This document shows, piece after piece, positions 1-8,386 of a DNA stretch of 64,000 nt (its first letter is position 1; every line of letters begins with the position of its first letter). Origin of the DNA: Brevibacillus sp051967035 (GTDB lineage Bacteria; Bacillota; Bacilli; Brevibacillales; Brevibacillaceae); contig NZ_JBQCKK010000007.1 in NCBI RefSeq assembly GCF_051967035.1, forward strand, positions 62,001-126,000, given 5' to 3'. Both the position numbers and the translations under genes were made by a program. Below the pieces are notes generated by a model. The model was not told the DNA's origin. It did not search any database and was given only the letters and a program-made list of their open reading frames with translations.

Positions 1-87
1 CGAAATCAATCGCCGTAGGCAGTCATGAATGATTTCATGCCCGAATAGGCTTACCGTAAACCACGTCGACAAAGGAGTCTGTCCGCA

Positions 88-603
88 ATGAAGGACTACG
101 CCCGCCAAATCGCCCAGGTCAAGCAACATCTCGCCCAGCTTACCGCGCTGCTGGAAGAACTGGAAGAAGAGCAGCAACGCTATCACGAGCAGCTGGAACA
201 GCGCAAAGCCTACATGTCCTCGCGGGAAATTCTCCAGCTTCTGGAGCAAAAGCAGGTTCGCATCGGCAGCATGGCCACCATCAAGCGCTGGTCGGATCGC
301 GGCTGCCTGGGCGAAGGCGTGGACGAACGGGAAACATTTCCGCTTCTGGCGGGCAAACAGGGGAACAAACGGTTTCTGTATCCGCGCGAGACGGTGTTGG
401 CCTTTTTGTACGAAAAAGGGTTTCTCGCCCCCGCGTACGAAGTGTTGGACCGCGTGCGGCTCCGCCAATCCCGCGAGCGTGCAGACTGGGCCTTGGTCAC
501 CGCTGTTTCGCGTCGTGACCTTCGCTTTTTCTATCAAGTCCAATGGGAGACTACAGGAGAGGTCGTGCTGGCGGTACCGGAAGAAGATTTGTTTCTCCCG
601 TAA
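88..603 (+). CDS. Hypothetical protein, coiled coil plus possible helix-turn-helix
   Basis: I do not recognise this 171-residue protein. Residues 1-40 are charged and helical (LLEELEEEQQRYHEQLEQ), a likely coiled coil. Residues 43-115 (MSSREILQLLEQKQVRIGSM, then TIKRWSDRG and RFLYPRETVLAFL) have the pattern of a MerR/excisionase-like winged helix in which a recognition helix is followed by a basic turn. The start is supported by AAAGGAG about 10 bases upstream. It lies 9 bases before the next gene on the same strand, so the two are probably co-transcribed. A DNA-binding role is inference; no signal peptide or membrane segment is visible. Confidence 0.6.
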   Translation: MKDYARQIAQVKQHLAQLTALLEELEEEQQRYHEQLEQRKAYMSSREILQLLEQKQVRIGSMATIKRWSDRGCLGEGVDERETFPLLAGKQGNKRFLYPRETVLAFLYEKGFLAPAYEVLDRVRLRQSRERADWALVTAVSRRDLRFFYQVQWETTGEVVLAVPEEDLFLP

Positions 604-612
604 GGAGGCATT

Positions 613-1020
613 ATGGAACTGGCCGTCATCATGCTGGAAAATACCGTGGACAATCAGGAATTGTCCCGACAAATTCGCGATTTTCACAAAAAAAAGGGGC
701 AGCCCCTCGCCATCCGCTTTAGCGAAGCACTGACCCATATTATTTTGGAAGCGCCCTGCCTCTACCTTCCAGACCCGACGCAGCTTGATCCGCGCGCCAT
801 TTTGGACGGACACATCCGCCAGACCGCCGGGCACGGGGAAGTCCACCCGCGCTCCAAAGGAAAGACGGTCAACCTCCACCTCGATTCCGAACTGGTTGCG
901 GAGCTGGAGCAAATCCGTGCGCTCGTCAGCAGCAAAACGCAGCAAGAGGTGGTCCGGGAGCTATTCGTGCGCGGCATGCGCGCGTATTTGGCGGAAAAAG
1001 AAAGCGGGCAAAGCGAATGA
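613..1020 (+). CDS. Hypothetical protein with ribbon-helix-helix-like C-terminus
   Basis: A 135-residue protein with a good site (AAGGAGG) ending a few bases before ATG, second gene of a pair with the gene ending at 603. The C-terminal part, roughly residues 82-130 (KTVNLHLDSELVAELEQI, then SSKTQQEVVRELFVRGMRAYL), reads as one beta strand followed by two helices, the usual ribbon-helix-helix arrangement. The N-terminal 80 residues are not recognisable. Together with the helix-turn-helix-like upstream protein this suggests a small regulatory or maintenance pair. That is inference from pattern only. Confidence 0.6.
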   Translation: MELAVIMLENTVDNQELSRQIRDFHKKKGQPLAIRFSEALTHIILEAPCLYLPDPTQLDPRAILDGHIRQTAGHGEVHPRSKGKTVNLHLDSELVAELEQIRALVSSKTQQEVVRELFVRGMRAYLAEKESGQSE

Positions 1021-1044
1021 CCGACCTGCAGACCTATTTCAGAC

Positions 1045-2379
1045 CTATTTCGATTCACCGTGAAGATAGTTGAAGAAAGGCTGGTCCACCCAAAACTTGT
1101 ACGTCTCCACGTTCAGCTTGTCGTTCAGCTTTTTCAGGCCCGCCACCACTTTTGGCGATTCTTCGTTCAAGGAGAACGACTGGACAATGTAGCGGCCTTC
1201 CTTGATGACATTGTTCGTAATGACCGGATAGTCGGCCAGTTCCGTGCGCGAGTGGTAGAGCGGCTGCCACCAGGAAGCTTTCAAGAGTCCGGTCACGTCT
1301 TCCTGATTTCTTTTCGCGTATTTCAGCACCAATGGCTGGAAGCGCTCCTTCTCGGCCTTGCTCGCAAATTCGAAGCTCAGGTCGTATTCTTTCGCGTAGG
1401 CGATAAAATTGCCGTTTTCGATCTGCACGACCTGGTAGTCATCTGACTGGGTCGGCTCGCCCCACTCCTTCAAATAGAGGAAGGCGGATGTCTTCGGCTC
1501 GAACTGGACTTTGGCGTCGATGCCTTCGCTTTTCAACAGGCCAATCAGTTGAATGGCGTGGGCGATATCGCTGTGTCCGTAAGTAATGGTGCGCTCCGGA
1601 TCAAAGTGCGGATCGAAGGCAGCGTCCTTTACGTTGTAGCCGGTAATCAGGTTTTGCTTGAGGCCCGTATCGAAGATCTCTTGCAGCTCTCCTGCCTTGA
1701 TAATCGACGATTCGCTCCAGGCTTGCGCGAGCTTGCCGTAAATGTCCGCGTCTTGCACGCTGCCCAGGTAGTTTTTGTAGTCGCCGTGAAACTCCACGAC
1801 TTTCCCCAACAGTTGGACAGCCAGCTCTCCGGTCGTGTCCCCGTCTGCCTGGATCGCGGCCAGCGTGCTTGCGGACACAAGCCCGGTGTCAAGGGCAACC
1901 GCTATGTCCTGTGCCGCCTGCCGGGAGAGCGCTCCATCCTTTTGGTAGGCAATGCCCGCCGCTTTCAGGGACGCCGCCACTTTGTCCTCGCTGTACGTGT
2001 ACGCCAGCTCGGCCAAGTCGGCTGCCTTCACAGCCGCACTGATCGCTTCCCAGGCTGCGATTTTCGTCGCTTGCGCCTGCGCTTTTGGAACGTAGCCCTT
2101 GGCGCTCGCTTCTGTTTCCGTTATACGTTGGGTAGCGGCGACCACCTTGGCGAGTGCCTGGGAAAACTGCCCGCGCGTCACCGCCTTGTCCAGCGAGATG
2201 CCGTATTGCTGCAACAGATAGCTGCCGTACTCCGCCTGAGCCGATACGCTGGCCGCTTCTTTGGCCAGGACGGCAACTGGCGGATTCGCTGCCGCTGCTC
2301 CTGCTGTCACCGGGAAAACCAGCGCGGTGATAAGTGCCGCTGTAGTAGAGAGCGGAAGCCACTTGGTTGTTTTACGCAT
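1045..2379 (-). CDS. Secreted protein with degenerate S-layer-homology-like N-terminus
   Basis: A 444-residue protein with a clear signal peptide (MRKTTKW, then a hydrophobic core LSTTAALITALVFPVTAGA, cleavage near AAA). Residues about 50-80 (YGISLDKAVTRGQFSQALAKVV) resemble the helix and TRGEFA-type motif of an S-layer homology domain, but only one degenerate copy is evident. The remainder is alpha/beta with no catalytic motif I recognise. The ATG has AAGGAGG eight to nine bases upstream. The gene is monocistronic and convergent with the pair ending at 1020. Its promoter appears to lie at 2456-2485. A cell-wall-associated role is inference. Confidence 0.7.
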   Translation of the reverse strand: MRKTTKWLPLSTTAALITALVFPVTAGAAAANPPVAVLAKEAASVSAQAEYGSYLLQQYGISLDKAVTRGQFSQALAKVVAATQRITETEASAKGYVPKAQAQATKIAAWEAISAAVKAADLAELAYTYSEDKVAASLKAAGIAYQKDGALSRQAAQDIAVALDTGLVSASTLAAIQADGDTTGELAVQLLGKVVEFHGDYKNYLGSVQDADIYGKLAQAWSESSIIKAGELQEIFDTGLKQNLITGYNVKDAAFDPHFDPERTITYGHSDIAHAIQLIGLLKSEGIDAKVQFEPKTSAFLYLKEWGEPTQSDDYQVVQIENGNFIAYAKEYDLSFEFASKAEKERFQPLVLKYAKRNQEDVTGLLKASWWQPLYHSRTELADYPVITNNVIKEGRYIVQSFSLNEESPKVVAGLKKLNDKLNVETYKFWVDQPFFNYLHGESK

Positions 2380-2455
2380 GATCGTTCCTCCTTATCCATC
2401 AAGCTTCGCTGTAATAATACTATTCCTATTTATTAACTAGGATATATTGTCCTCT

Positions 2456-2485
2456 ACCATATCACCTGTGCTTACTATGTGTCAA
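2456..2485 (-). promoter_or_regulatory. Probable sigma-A promoter of the secreted protein gene
   Basis: On the minus strand a perfect -35 TTGACA (2480-2485) is followed after 18 bases by TATGGT (2456-2461) as -10. Transcription would start about 70 bases before the ATG at 2379. The -10 is weak, so this is a moderate-confidence call. Confidence 0.4.
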
Positions 2486-2527
2486 TCCCTTCCTGTTCAA
2501 CAAAAACGCGGCGTTTGTCTCATGCAG

Positions 2528-2568
2528 AAAAGCAGTTCGCTCCGTCTGTGCCAGCGAACTGCTTTTTC
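2528..2568. terminator. Intrinsic terminator after the SDR gene
   Basis: A perfect 10-base inverted repeat (GCAGTTCGCT with AGCGAACTGC) is flanked by A-rich and T-rich tracts on both sides. It can terminate transcription from the minus-strand SDR operon. Confidence 0.8.
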
Positions 2569-2680
2569 CACTGTTTGGGGTCAGCTCCGACCATTGGTTG
2601 ACCCGGACAAGGCTCATCCTCCTGTTCCCGATATAGGGGGGCGGCTTTTGTCCCCTTGCTTCGGTGCCTCCTCCGGACGT

Positions 2681-3481
2681 TTAGAAAAAGCCGCCTCTCG
2701 AATGAATGATTTGACCGGTAATCCATTGGGACTCGTCGCTTGCCAGAAAAGCGATCAGACGCGCCGCATCTTCGGGAAGCCCGATTCGACCCATCGGGAA
2801 GTGCGGCAGCAGTACCTTTTTCACTTCTTCCGACATCCAGCCGGAATCGGTAGGACCGGGATCGACGGCATTCACCGTCATGTGCAGCGGGGCCAGCTCT
2901 GCGGCAAGTGATTCCGTAAAAGCGGAGATGGCCCCTTTTGTCGCGGCATAGGCAAGGTTGCCGGGCATCGGGCCTTTCCCCTGGCCGGAAGTAAGGTTGA
3001 TGATTCGTCCGCCGAGCGCGCGGTTTGAGGAACGGGCGTTTTTCTCCGCCTCAAGCAAGCGTGCGAATTCCACGGACAGCATGAAGGTCCCCCTGATGTT
3101 ACACGCACAATGAGCGTCGATCAGCTCCTCATTGATTTGACGGAAATCGGCCTCGACGCTATAGGCGGCATTGTTGACGAGGATCGTCGGCAGCCCCATC
3201 GTTTTTTGCACTTCCTCCAACAATTCCGACGCGGCATTTCGTACGGTCAGGTCCACTTTCATATGGGCAGCCTGCACGCCTGATTGCCGCAGTTCTGCTG
3301 CAAAAAAATCGGGCCAGCTCTTATCCGCATCTTGTGGATTCATTTCCTGATCGTAGGCATGCAGGTGCGTAAAAAACAGGCTGGCACCTTCGTTCGCCAA
3401 TGCCCGGCAGATCGCAGCCCCAATTCCGCCCGGACGGCTCGCGCCTGTGACAATGGCAATTTTCCCTTGCAATCTAGTCAA
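2681..3481 (-). CDS. SDR family NAD(P)-dependent oxidoreductase
   Basis: A 266-residue short-chain dehydrogenase/reductase. The cofactor-binding TGASRPGGIG motif sits at residues 13-22, the NNAAY segment follows at about 105, and the catalytic pair is YAATK (Tyr and Lys) near 180, preceded by the LTSGQ strand that supplies Ser. The length fits the classical SDR family (about 250). The start is TTG, supported by GGGAGG ten bases upstream. It is the last of three minus-strand genes after the aminotransferase and semialdehyde dehydrogenase, so it may act in the same catabolic route. Substrate cannot be told from sequence; FabG-like reductases are the nearest general relatives. Confidence 0.85.
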   Translation of the reverse strand: MTRLQGKIAIVTGASRPGGIGAAICRALANEGASLFFTHLHAYDQEMNPQDADKSWPDFFAAELRQSGVQAAHMKVDLTVRNAASELLEEVQKTMGLPTILVNNAAYSVEADFRQINEELIDAHCACNIRGTFMLSVEFARLLEAEKNARSSNRALGGRIINLTSGQGKGPMPGNLAYAATKGAISAFTESLAAELAPLHMTVNAVDPGPTDSGWMSEEVKKVLLPHFPMGRIGLPEDAARLIAFLASDESQWITGQIIHSRGGFF

Positions 3482-3542
3482 TGCAGGTATACCTCCCGTT
3501 CAGCCGGAGACGAAAAAGCCGCTCTTTGTATGGAGAGGGATG

Positions 3543-4907
3543 TCACGCCAACGTGTCAAACGCTTCCTTCATGACGCGGGCGATAAAGTCGATGTCATCG
3601 CTGGTTGTCGAAAAAGGCGGCGACAGCGTCAGCACGTTGTTGAAGCCCGGAATGGTGTCGCCGTTGCGGCCGATGATCAGCCCGCGCTTTTTGCATTCGC
3701 CGATGACCTGCGTGAGCTTCGCCGGCGCGGCGGGCTCTTTTGTTTTGCGATCCTCGACCATTTCGATGCCCATCAAAAAGCCGAAGCTGCGAATGTCGCC
3801 TACATTCGGGTGATCGGCCAGGAAGGCGAGCTTCGCGCGCAATTCGTCCCCGAGCTGCTCGGCGCGCTCCACCAGCTTTTCCTCTTCCATGATCTCCAGG
3901 TTTTTCAATGCGAGCGCACAAGCCGCCGGATTTCCGCCAAACGTGTTGACGTGGCGGAAGTGCAGGTTGTTGCCCTGCTCGTTGAACTTGTCGGCGATTT
4001 CGACGCGCACCGCCGTGGCCGACAGCGGCAGGTAGGCGCTCGTAATGCCTTTGGCCATCGTGACGATATCCGGCTTGATCCCGAAGTTGTGGTGACCGAA
4101 TTTTTTGCCGGAGCGACCAAAGCCGCAGATGACCTCGTCGACGATCATCAGCACGCCGTACTTGTCGCAAATCTCCCGTACCTTCGGCATGTACTCGGGC
4201 GACGGCACGAGCACGCCCCCGCCGGTAATCGTCGGCTCCATGATGACGGCGGCGACGGTTTTTTCGCCTTCCCAGTTGATGACCTGATCGAAGTATTGGG
4301 CGCACTCCAGGTTGCATTTGCCGTACGATTTGCCGGCAGGACAGCGGTAGCAATACGGCGGCGGCACGTGCAAAAATCCCGGGGCAAGCGGCTCGTACTT
4401 TTCCTTGCGCACGGCCTGACCCGTGGCGGCAAGCGCTCCCATCGTGTTGCCGTGGTAGGCGCGGTGGCGGGAAATAAATTTATAGCGCCCCGGCTCGCCG
4501 TTTTGGTGGTGATACTGGCGGGCAATTTTGAACGCGACCTCGTTCGCCTCCGATCCGCTGTTGGAGAAAAAGACGCGATACTCCTCACCCAGCCACTCGC
4601 TCACTTTTTCCGCAAGGCGAATGGCCGGCACATGGCTTTGCGTCAGCGGGAAGTAGGCGAGCTGCTTCAACTGCTCATAGGCGGCATCTGCCAGCTCCTG
4701 TCGTCCGTAGCCAACGTTGACGCACCAGAGGCCGGACATGCCGTCCAGGTAGCGGTTGCCGTCGATATCGGTGATCCAGGAGCCTTGGGCGCCTGTCACG
4801 ATCATCGGATTCGGATTGTAGGGCGACATGTGATGCCACATATACTCGCGGTCTGCCGCAAGCAGGCTGTCCTTGTCATACTCTTGCACCAGTTGATCTT
4901 GCTCCAT
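3543..4907 (-). CDS. Class III PLP-dependent aminotransferase (omega-amino acid type)
   Basis: A 454-residue fold-type I aminotransferase of class III. The motif SNSGSEANEVAFK (residues about 120-132) binds the cofactor phosphate. The strand MIVDEVICGFGRSG contains the Asp that holds the pyridine nitrogen, and TMAKGITSAYLP carries the Schiff-base lysine. An AAAGGAGG site precedes the ATG. It starts 15 bases after the dehydrogenase gene at 4923, so the two are co-transcribed. Coupling with an acylating methylmalonate-semialdehyde dehydrogenase suggests it transaminates a beta- or omega-amino acid such as beta-alanine, producing the semialdehyde. The exact substrate is inference. Confidence 0.88.
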   Translation of the reverse strand: MEQDQLVQEYDKDSLLAADREYMWHHMSPYNPNPMIVTGAQGSWITDIDGNRYLDGMSGLWCVNVGYGRQELADAAYEQLKQLAYFPLTQSHVPAIRLAEKVSEWLGEEYRVFFSNSGSEANEVAFKIARQYHHQNGEPGRYKFISRHRAYHGNTMGALAATGQAVRKEKYEPLAPGFLHVPPPYCYRCPAGKSYGKCNLECAQYFDQVINWEGEKTVAAVIMEPTITGGGVLVPSPEYMPKVREICDKYGVLMIVDEVICGFGRSGKKFGHHNFGIKPDIVTMAKGITSAYLPLSATAVRVEIADKFNEQGNNLHFRHVNTFGGNPAACALALKNLEIMEEEKLVERAEQLGDELRAKLAFLADHPNVGDIRSFGFLMGIEMVEDRKTKEPAAPAKLTQVIGECKKRGLIIGRNGDTIPGFNNVLTLSPPFSTTSDDIDFIARVMKEAFDTLA

Positions 4908-4922
4908 GGCCTTTCGCCTCCT

Positions 4923-6431
4923 TTATTTGACGAACACGTTTTGCGCGCCGATGCTCGTATCGCCCTCTTCGAACCATCTGGAGGTAACCGTCTTCTTCTT
5001 CGTGTAGAACAGGACGCCGTCCTTGCCGTTTGCATGCAGATCGCCGTAAAACGACTCCTTCCAGCCCGAGAAGGCGAAAAAGCCCATTGGCGCAGGCACG
5101 CCCACATTGACCCCGACCATGCCGGCTTCCACGCGCTGCACGAATTCCCTGCCCCATTTTCCGTTGTTCGTATAGATCGTCGCGCCGTTGCCGAAGCGCG
5201 AGCGGCTAATCGTTTCCAGTCCCTCTTCAAAATTTTTCACGCGCATCACACTGAGCACAGGCGCGAAAATTTCGTCGCGCACGATGACCATTTCCGCGTC
5301 TGCCTGGTCAAAAATCGTCGGGCCGAGATAGTAGCCTTTTTCGTGCTGCTTCGCATCTTCCCGTCCGTCGCGCACGAGCGCTGCACCGGATGCGATACCT
5401 TTTTCAATGTAGCTGTGCACGTTGGCCAAATGCGAATCGCGGATCACCGGACCGAGATCGACGCCTGGCTCAAGCCCGTTGCCCATCACAAGCGCGTTGG
5501 ATTCTTCGATCAGATGCGCTACCAGCTCGTCAGCGATGTCCTCGACAGCCACGACCGCGCTCGCCGCCATGCAGCGCTCCCCCGCGCATCCGAACGCCGA
5601 GCTGACAATGGTTTTCGCTGCCCGCTTCAAGTCGGTGTCCGGCATGACCAGATGGTGATTTTTCGCGCCAGCCAGCGCCTGTACCCGTTTTCCATGGGCG
5701 GCGGCTGTCTTGTACACGTACTCCGCGACAGGCTGCGAGCCTACGAAGGAGATCGCCTTCACATCCGGATGTTCCAACAGCCCGTTGACGACATCGTGGG
5801 CGCCGTGCACGACATTGAATACCCCGTCAGGCAAGCCCGCTTCCTTCAGCAGCTCCGCAATGCGGATGCAGGACAGCGGCGTGCGCTCCGACGGCTTGAG
5901 GACGAACGTATTGCCCGCTGTAATCGCGATCGGATACATCCACATCGGAACCATCACAGGGAAATTGAACGGGGTAATCCCCCCTACGACGCCAAGCGGA
6001 AAGCGAATCGCCTGGCTGTCGATATGGGCAGCGATATTGGGCAGCGTCTCGCCCATGAGCAGCGTCGGCATGCCACATGCGAATTCGACCATCTCCAGTC
6101 CGCGCAACAGCTCCGCCTGGGCTTCCGGGAGGTTTTTGCCGTTCTCCAGCGTAATCGTCCGGGCAAGCTCGTCCGCATGCTGCAAGAGCAGACTGTGAAA
6201 ACGAAACATGATGCGAGCCCGATCCACGACCGGAGTCGCGCTCCACCCTGCGAACGCTTCCTTTGCAACAGCCACGGCCTTGTCCACGTCTTCTCTCGTC
6301 GACAGCGGCACGCGGGACAACAGTTCGCCCGTCGCCGGGTTGGGCACGTCCTCAAAGCGGGTTGCCTGCGATTCCACCCATTGTCCCCCTACGTAATTCT
6401 TCAATGGATTTCCAACAGCGGCTGTGTTCAT
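4923..6431 (-). CDS. mmsA: CoA-acylating methylmalonate-semialdehyde dehydrogenase
   Basis: A 502-residue aldehyde dehydrogenase of the MmsA/IolA type, which converts malonate or methylmalonate semialdehyde to acetyl- or propionyl-CoA with NAD. Seen: GGITPFNFPVMVPMWM, typical of this subfamily; FVGSQPVAEYVY; the catalytic cysteine in FGCAGERCMA; and the terminal KKKTVTSRW block. In this subfamily the usual general-base Glu is replaced, matching the AGAKNHHLVMPD segment here. I chose the second Met (6431) because AAGGAG lies eight bases upstream. It is first in the operon with the aminotransferase and SDR gene and is divergent from the PucR regulator. Confidence 0.92.
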   Translation of the reverse strand: MNTAAVGNPLKNYVGGQWVESQATRFEDVPNPATGELLSRVPLSTREDVDKAVAVAKEAFAGWSATPVVDRARIMFRFHSLLLQHADELARTITLENGKNLPEAQAELLRGLEMVEFACGMPTLLMGETLPNIAAHIDSQAIRFPLGVVGGITPFNFPVMVPMWMYPIAITAGNTFVLKPSERTPLSCIRIAELLKEAGLPDGVFNVVHGAHDVVNGLLEHPDVKAISFVGSQPVAEYVYKTAAAHGKRVQALAGAKNHHLVMPDTDLKRAAKTIVSSAFGCAGERCMAASAVVAVEDIADELVAHLIEESNALVMGNGLEPGVDLGPVIRDSHLANVHSYIEKGIASGAALVRDGREDAKQHEKGYYLGPTIFDQADAEMVIVRDEIFAPVLSVMRVKNFEEGLETISRSRFGNGATIYTNNGKWGREFVQRVEAGMVGVNVGVPAPMGFFAFSGWKESFYGDLHANGKDGVLFYTKKKTVTSRWFEEGDTSIGAQNVFVK

Positions 6432-6597
6432 CCTTTCCACTCCTTGCGATCATTTGTTTGACAATTCCATTTTATCCAAAAATAAATCCGTTCATCACTA
6501 GACAAACTGACAATCATTCGGTAGGATTCATCATACATGATGTCCATTGCCCACCACGGACCGCTTGCGGAGAACGGGCAGAAAAGAGGAGAAGCCT

Positions 6598-8241
6598 ATG
6601 CGCAATGACTGGCGACTGACGATCGCCGAGGCGATCAAGCGCCCTGTGTTTCAACATGCCGAGGTTGTGGCGGGCCAGCACGGTCTCGCCCGCCCTGTAC
6701 GCTGGGTCCACGTCCTGGAAACCGCCGATACGGGACGATTTTTGAATGGCGGCGAGCTGATTCTCTCTACCGGACTCGGCTTCGGGGAGGCGAAGGAAAA
6801 ACGGCTCGCCTACTTGGCCGAGCTGATCCGGCGCAAAGCGTCCGGCCTGTGCGTGGAGCTGGGCGCGTACATCCCGTCCATTCCGGCGGACATGCTGGAG
6901 ATGGCCAACCACCACGCGTTTCCGCTCATCGTTTTTCATCAGCCTGTGCGTTTCGTCGATATTACGCAGGATTTGCACGAGCATCTCATCAACCGGCAAA
7001 TGCAGGCGCTGCGCGACCTCGAAACGTACTCCCGCGGCTTGCAGCAGCTCAGCTTGCAGGCGGCAGGCATCCCCAAGCTGCTCCAGCATTTTCAGGCCGC
7101 CGTAAAAACCCAGGTGCTGTTTTACTCGCCAGACATCGCCGCCCAGTACGTCCCGGCCTTGCCCCACGCGGTCCAGCTGGAAATGACCGAGCTGATGCGC
7201 GCTCATTTCGCACAGGCAGACACAAGCGACGCCAGCGTGCGCTATCACCCGTTGTCGCTGACCAAGCAGCTGGTCTATCAGCCCGTGATGGCAATGGGCC
7301 ACCTGCTCGCCTACGTCGGGCTGATCCTGTACGAGCGGGAGGCGGACGAGTATTTGCTGTTGACGCTGGACAATACCGTCTCGGCGATGGCCCAGTTTTT
7401 CCTGCGAAAAATGTTCGCCGAGGAACAGACGCGCGCCACGGAAAACCGCCTGTTCGACGAACTCATCGCCAATCGCGCGATGCCCGAGGAGCATATGCGC
7501 ACGCTGCTCGGCTTGCCCGGCGCAAGCCCCCCGCCTGCGTACTACACGCTGGTCATGTCCTGCGAAACCGCCACCGAGCAGGCAGACGATGCCCTGCCGC
7601 CGCACGATTTGACGGCGATTTTCCGCTCGCTGCTTGCGCGGCAAGGCTTTCGGCCGTTCATTCGCTGCACCGGCAATCGCTTTTACTTTTTGCTCATCGA
7701 CCAAAAGACAACGACAAACGCACGGCGGGCGCTGGAAAAAGCATGGGCGGACATGAAGCGGATCGCGGAGCAAATGCTGGGGGCGGACGCCCGAATTTGC
7801 TGCGGAATCGGCCGGGTTGGCAAACGCTTGTCGGATGCCGGCAGCCACCTGGCGGAAGCCGAACAGGCCCTCGCTTTTCAGCGCGAAGCGACCAGTCCTT
7901 TTTTCACGGACCTCGGCTTGTTTCGCCTGCTGTTTCACATCCCGCCCGAGCCTGTGCTCGCGAGCTTCATCGCCGATTACCTCGGGCCGTTGCTTGCGCA
8001 CGACCAAAAGCATGGTTCTGCCCTCGTGCACACGCTGCGCGTCTACCTCGACGCCAACCTGTCCAAGCAGGAGGCTGCCGAGCGCTTGTTCATTCACCGC
8101 CAGACGCTCTATCACCGTCTGGAAAAAATCGCAGAGTTGCTCGGGAACGACTACGCCTCCCCGGAGCGCCGCATTTGTCTGGAGATCGCCCTGCGCGCCC
8201 GGGACTGGCTGCAAAAAGAAGCGGAAGGCGCGCTGGCGTAA
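6598..8241 (+). CDS. PucR family transcriptional regulator
   Basis: A 547-residue regulator with an N-terminal PucR sensor domain (about residues 1-130, including VRWVHVLETADTGRFLNGGE), a central GGDEF-like region (about 280-420) and a C-terminal PucR-type helix-turn-helix (about 485-540; SKQEAAERLFIHRQTLYHRL). PucR proteins typically regulate adjacent amine, purine or amino-acid catabolic genes. The start at 6598 has AGAGGAG six to seven bases upstream; an upstream ATG at 6547 lacks a site. It is divergent from mmsA across a 166-base region, so it is the obvious candidate regulator of that operon and of itself. Confidence 0.9.
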   Translation: MRNDWRLTIAEAIKRPVFQHAEVVAGQHGLARPVRWVHVLETADTGRFLNGGELILSTGLGFGEAKEKRLAYLAELIRRKASGLCVELGAYIPSIPADMLEMANHHAFPLIVFHQPVRFVDITQDLHEHLINRQMQALRDLETYSRGLQQLSLQAAGIPKLLQHFQAAVKTQVLFYSPDIAAQYVPALPHAVQLEMTELMRAHFAQADTSDASVRYHPLSLTKQLVYQPVMAMGHLLAYVGLILYEREADEYLLLTLDNTVSAMAQFFLRKMFAEEQTRATENRLFDELIANRAMPEEHMRTLLGLPGASPPPAYYTLVMSCETATEQADDALPPHDLTAIFRSLLARQGFRPFIRCTGNRFYFLLIDQKTTTNARRALEKAWADMKRIAEQMLGADARICCGIGRVGKRLSDAGSHLAEAEQALAFQREATSPFFTDLGLFRLLFHIPPEPVLASFIADYLGPLLAHDQKHGSALVHTLRVYLDANLSKQEAAERLFIHRQTLYHRLEKIAELLGNDYASPERRICLEIALRARDWLQKEAEGALA

Positions 8242-8300
8242 AAAGGCCCGCTCCCCTGCCGTTCACCGTTTGCTCAGCCGCGTTCTTCTCTGCACCCAAA

Positions 8301-8348
8301 AAAAGACACAGCCCTTCGCTCGCATCAAGAGCAAAGGCTGTGTCTTTT
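8301..8348. terminator. Bidirectional terminator
   Basis: AAAAGACACAGCC pairs with GGCTGTGTCTTTT around an imperfect loop. It lies between the convergent PucR and subtilase genes and carries T-tracts on both strands. Confidence 0.8.
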
Positions 8349-8386
8349 CCGTTTATTCATCGCGCTCGCTACGCTGACGGGAGTCA

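Larger units (their letters stand above)
2380..2680. other. Intergenic stretch of about 300 bases
   Basis: This stretch separates two minus-strand genes. It holds the putative promoter at 2456-2485 and the hairpin at 2528-2568. The 110 bases between the hairpin and the SDR stop codon contain GGAGG-like motifs on the minus strand and short open frames, but none has a convincing protein sequence. I see no RNA gene in it. Confidence 0.5.

Noticed and set aside
1028..1050. Tandem 11-base repeat AGACCTATTTC
   Set aside because: Two copies only, straddling a gene end; likely a slippage duplication without function.
3447..6461. A 1004-residue plus-strand open frame
   Set aside because: It is the complement of the aminotransferase and mmsA genes; GC-rich codons leave long shadow frames, and the sequence is compositionally unlike a protein.
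6514..8214. A 566-residue minus-strand open frame
   Set aside because: It lies opposite the well-supported PucR gene and has no domain or ribosome binding site.
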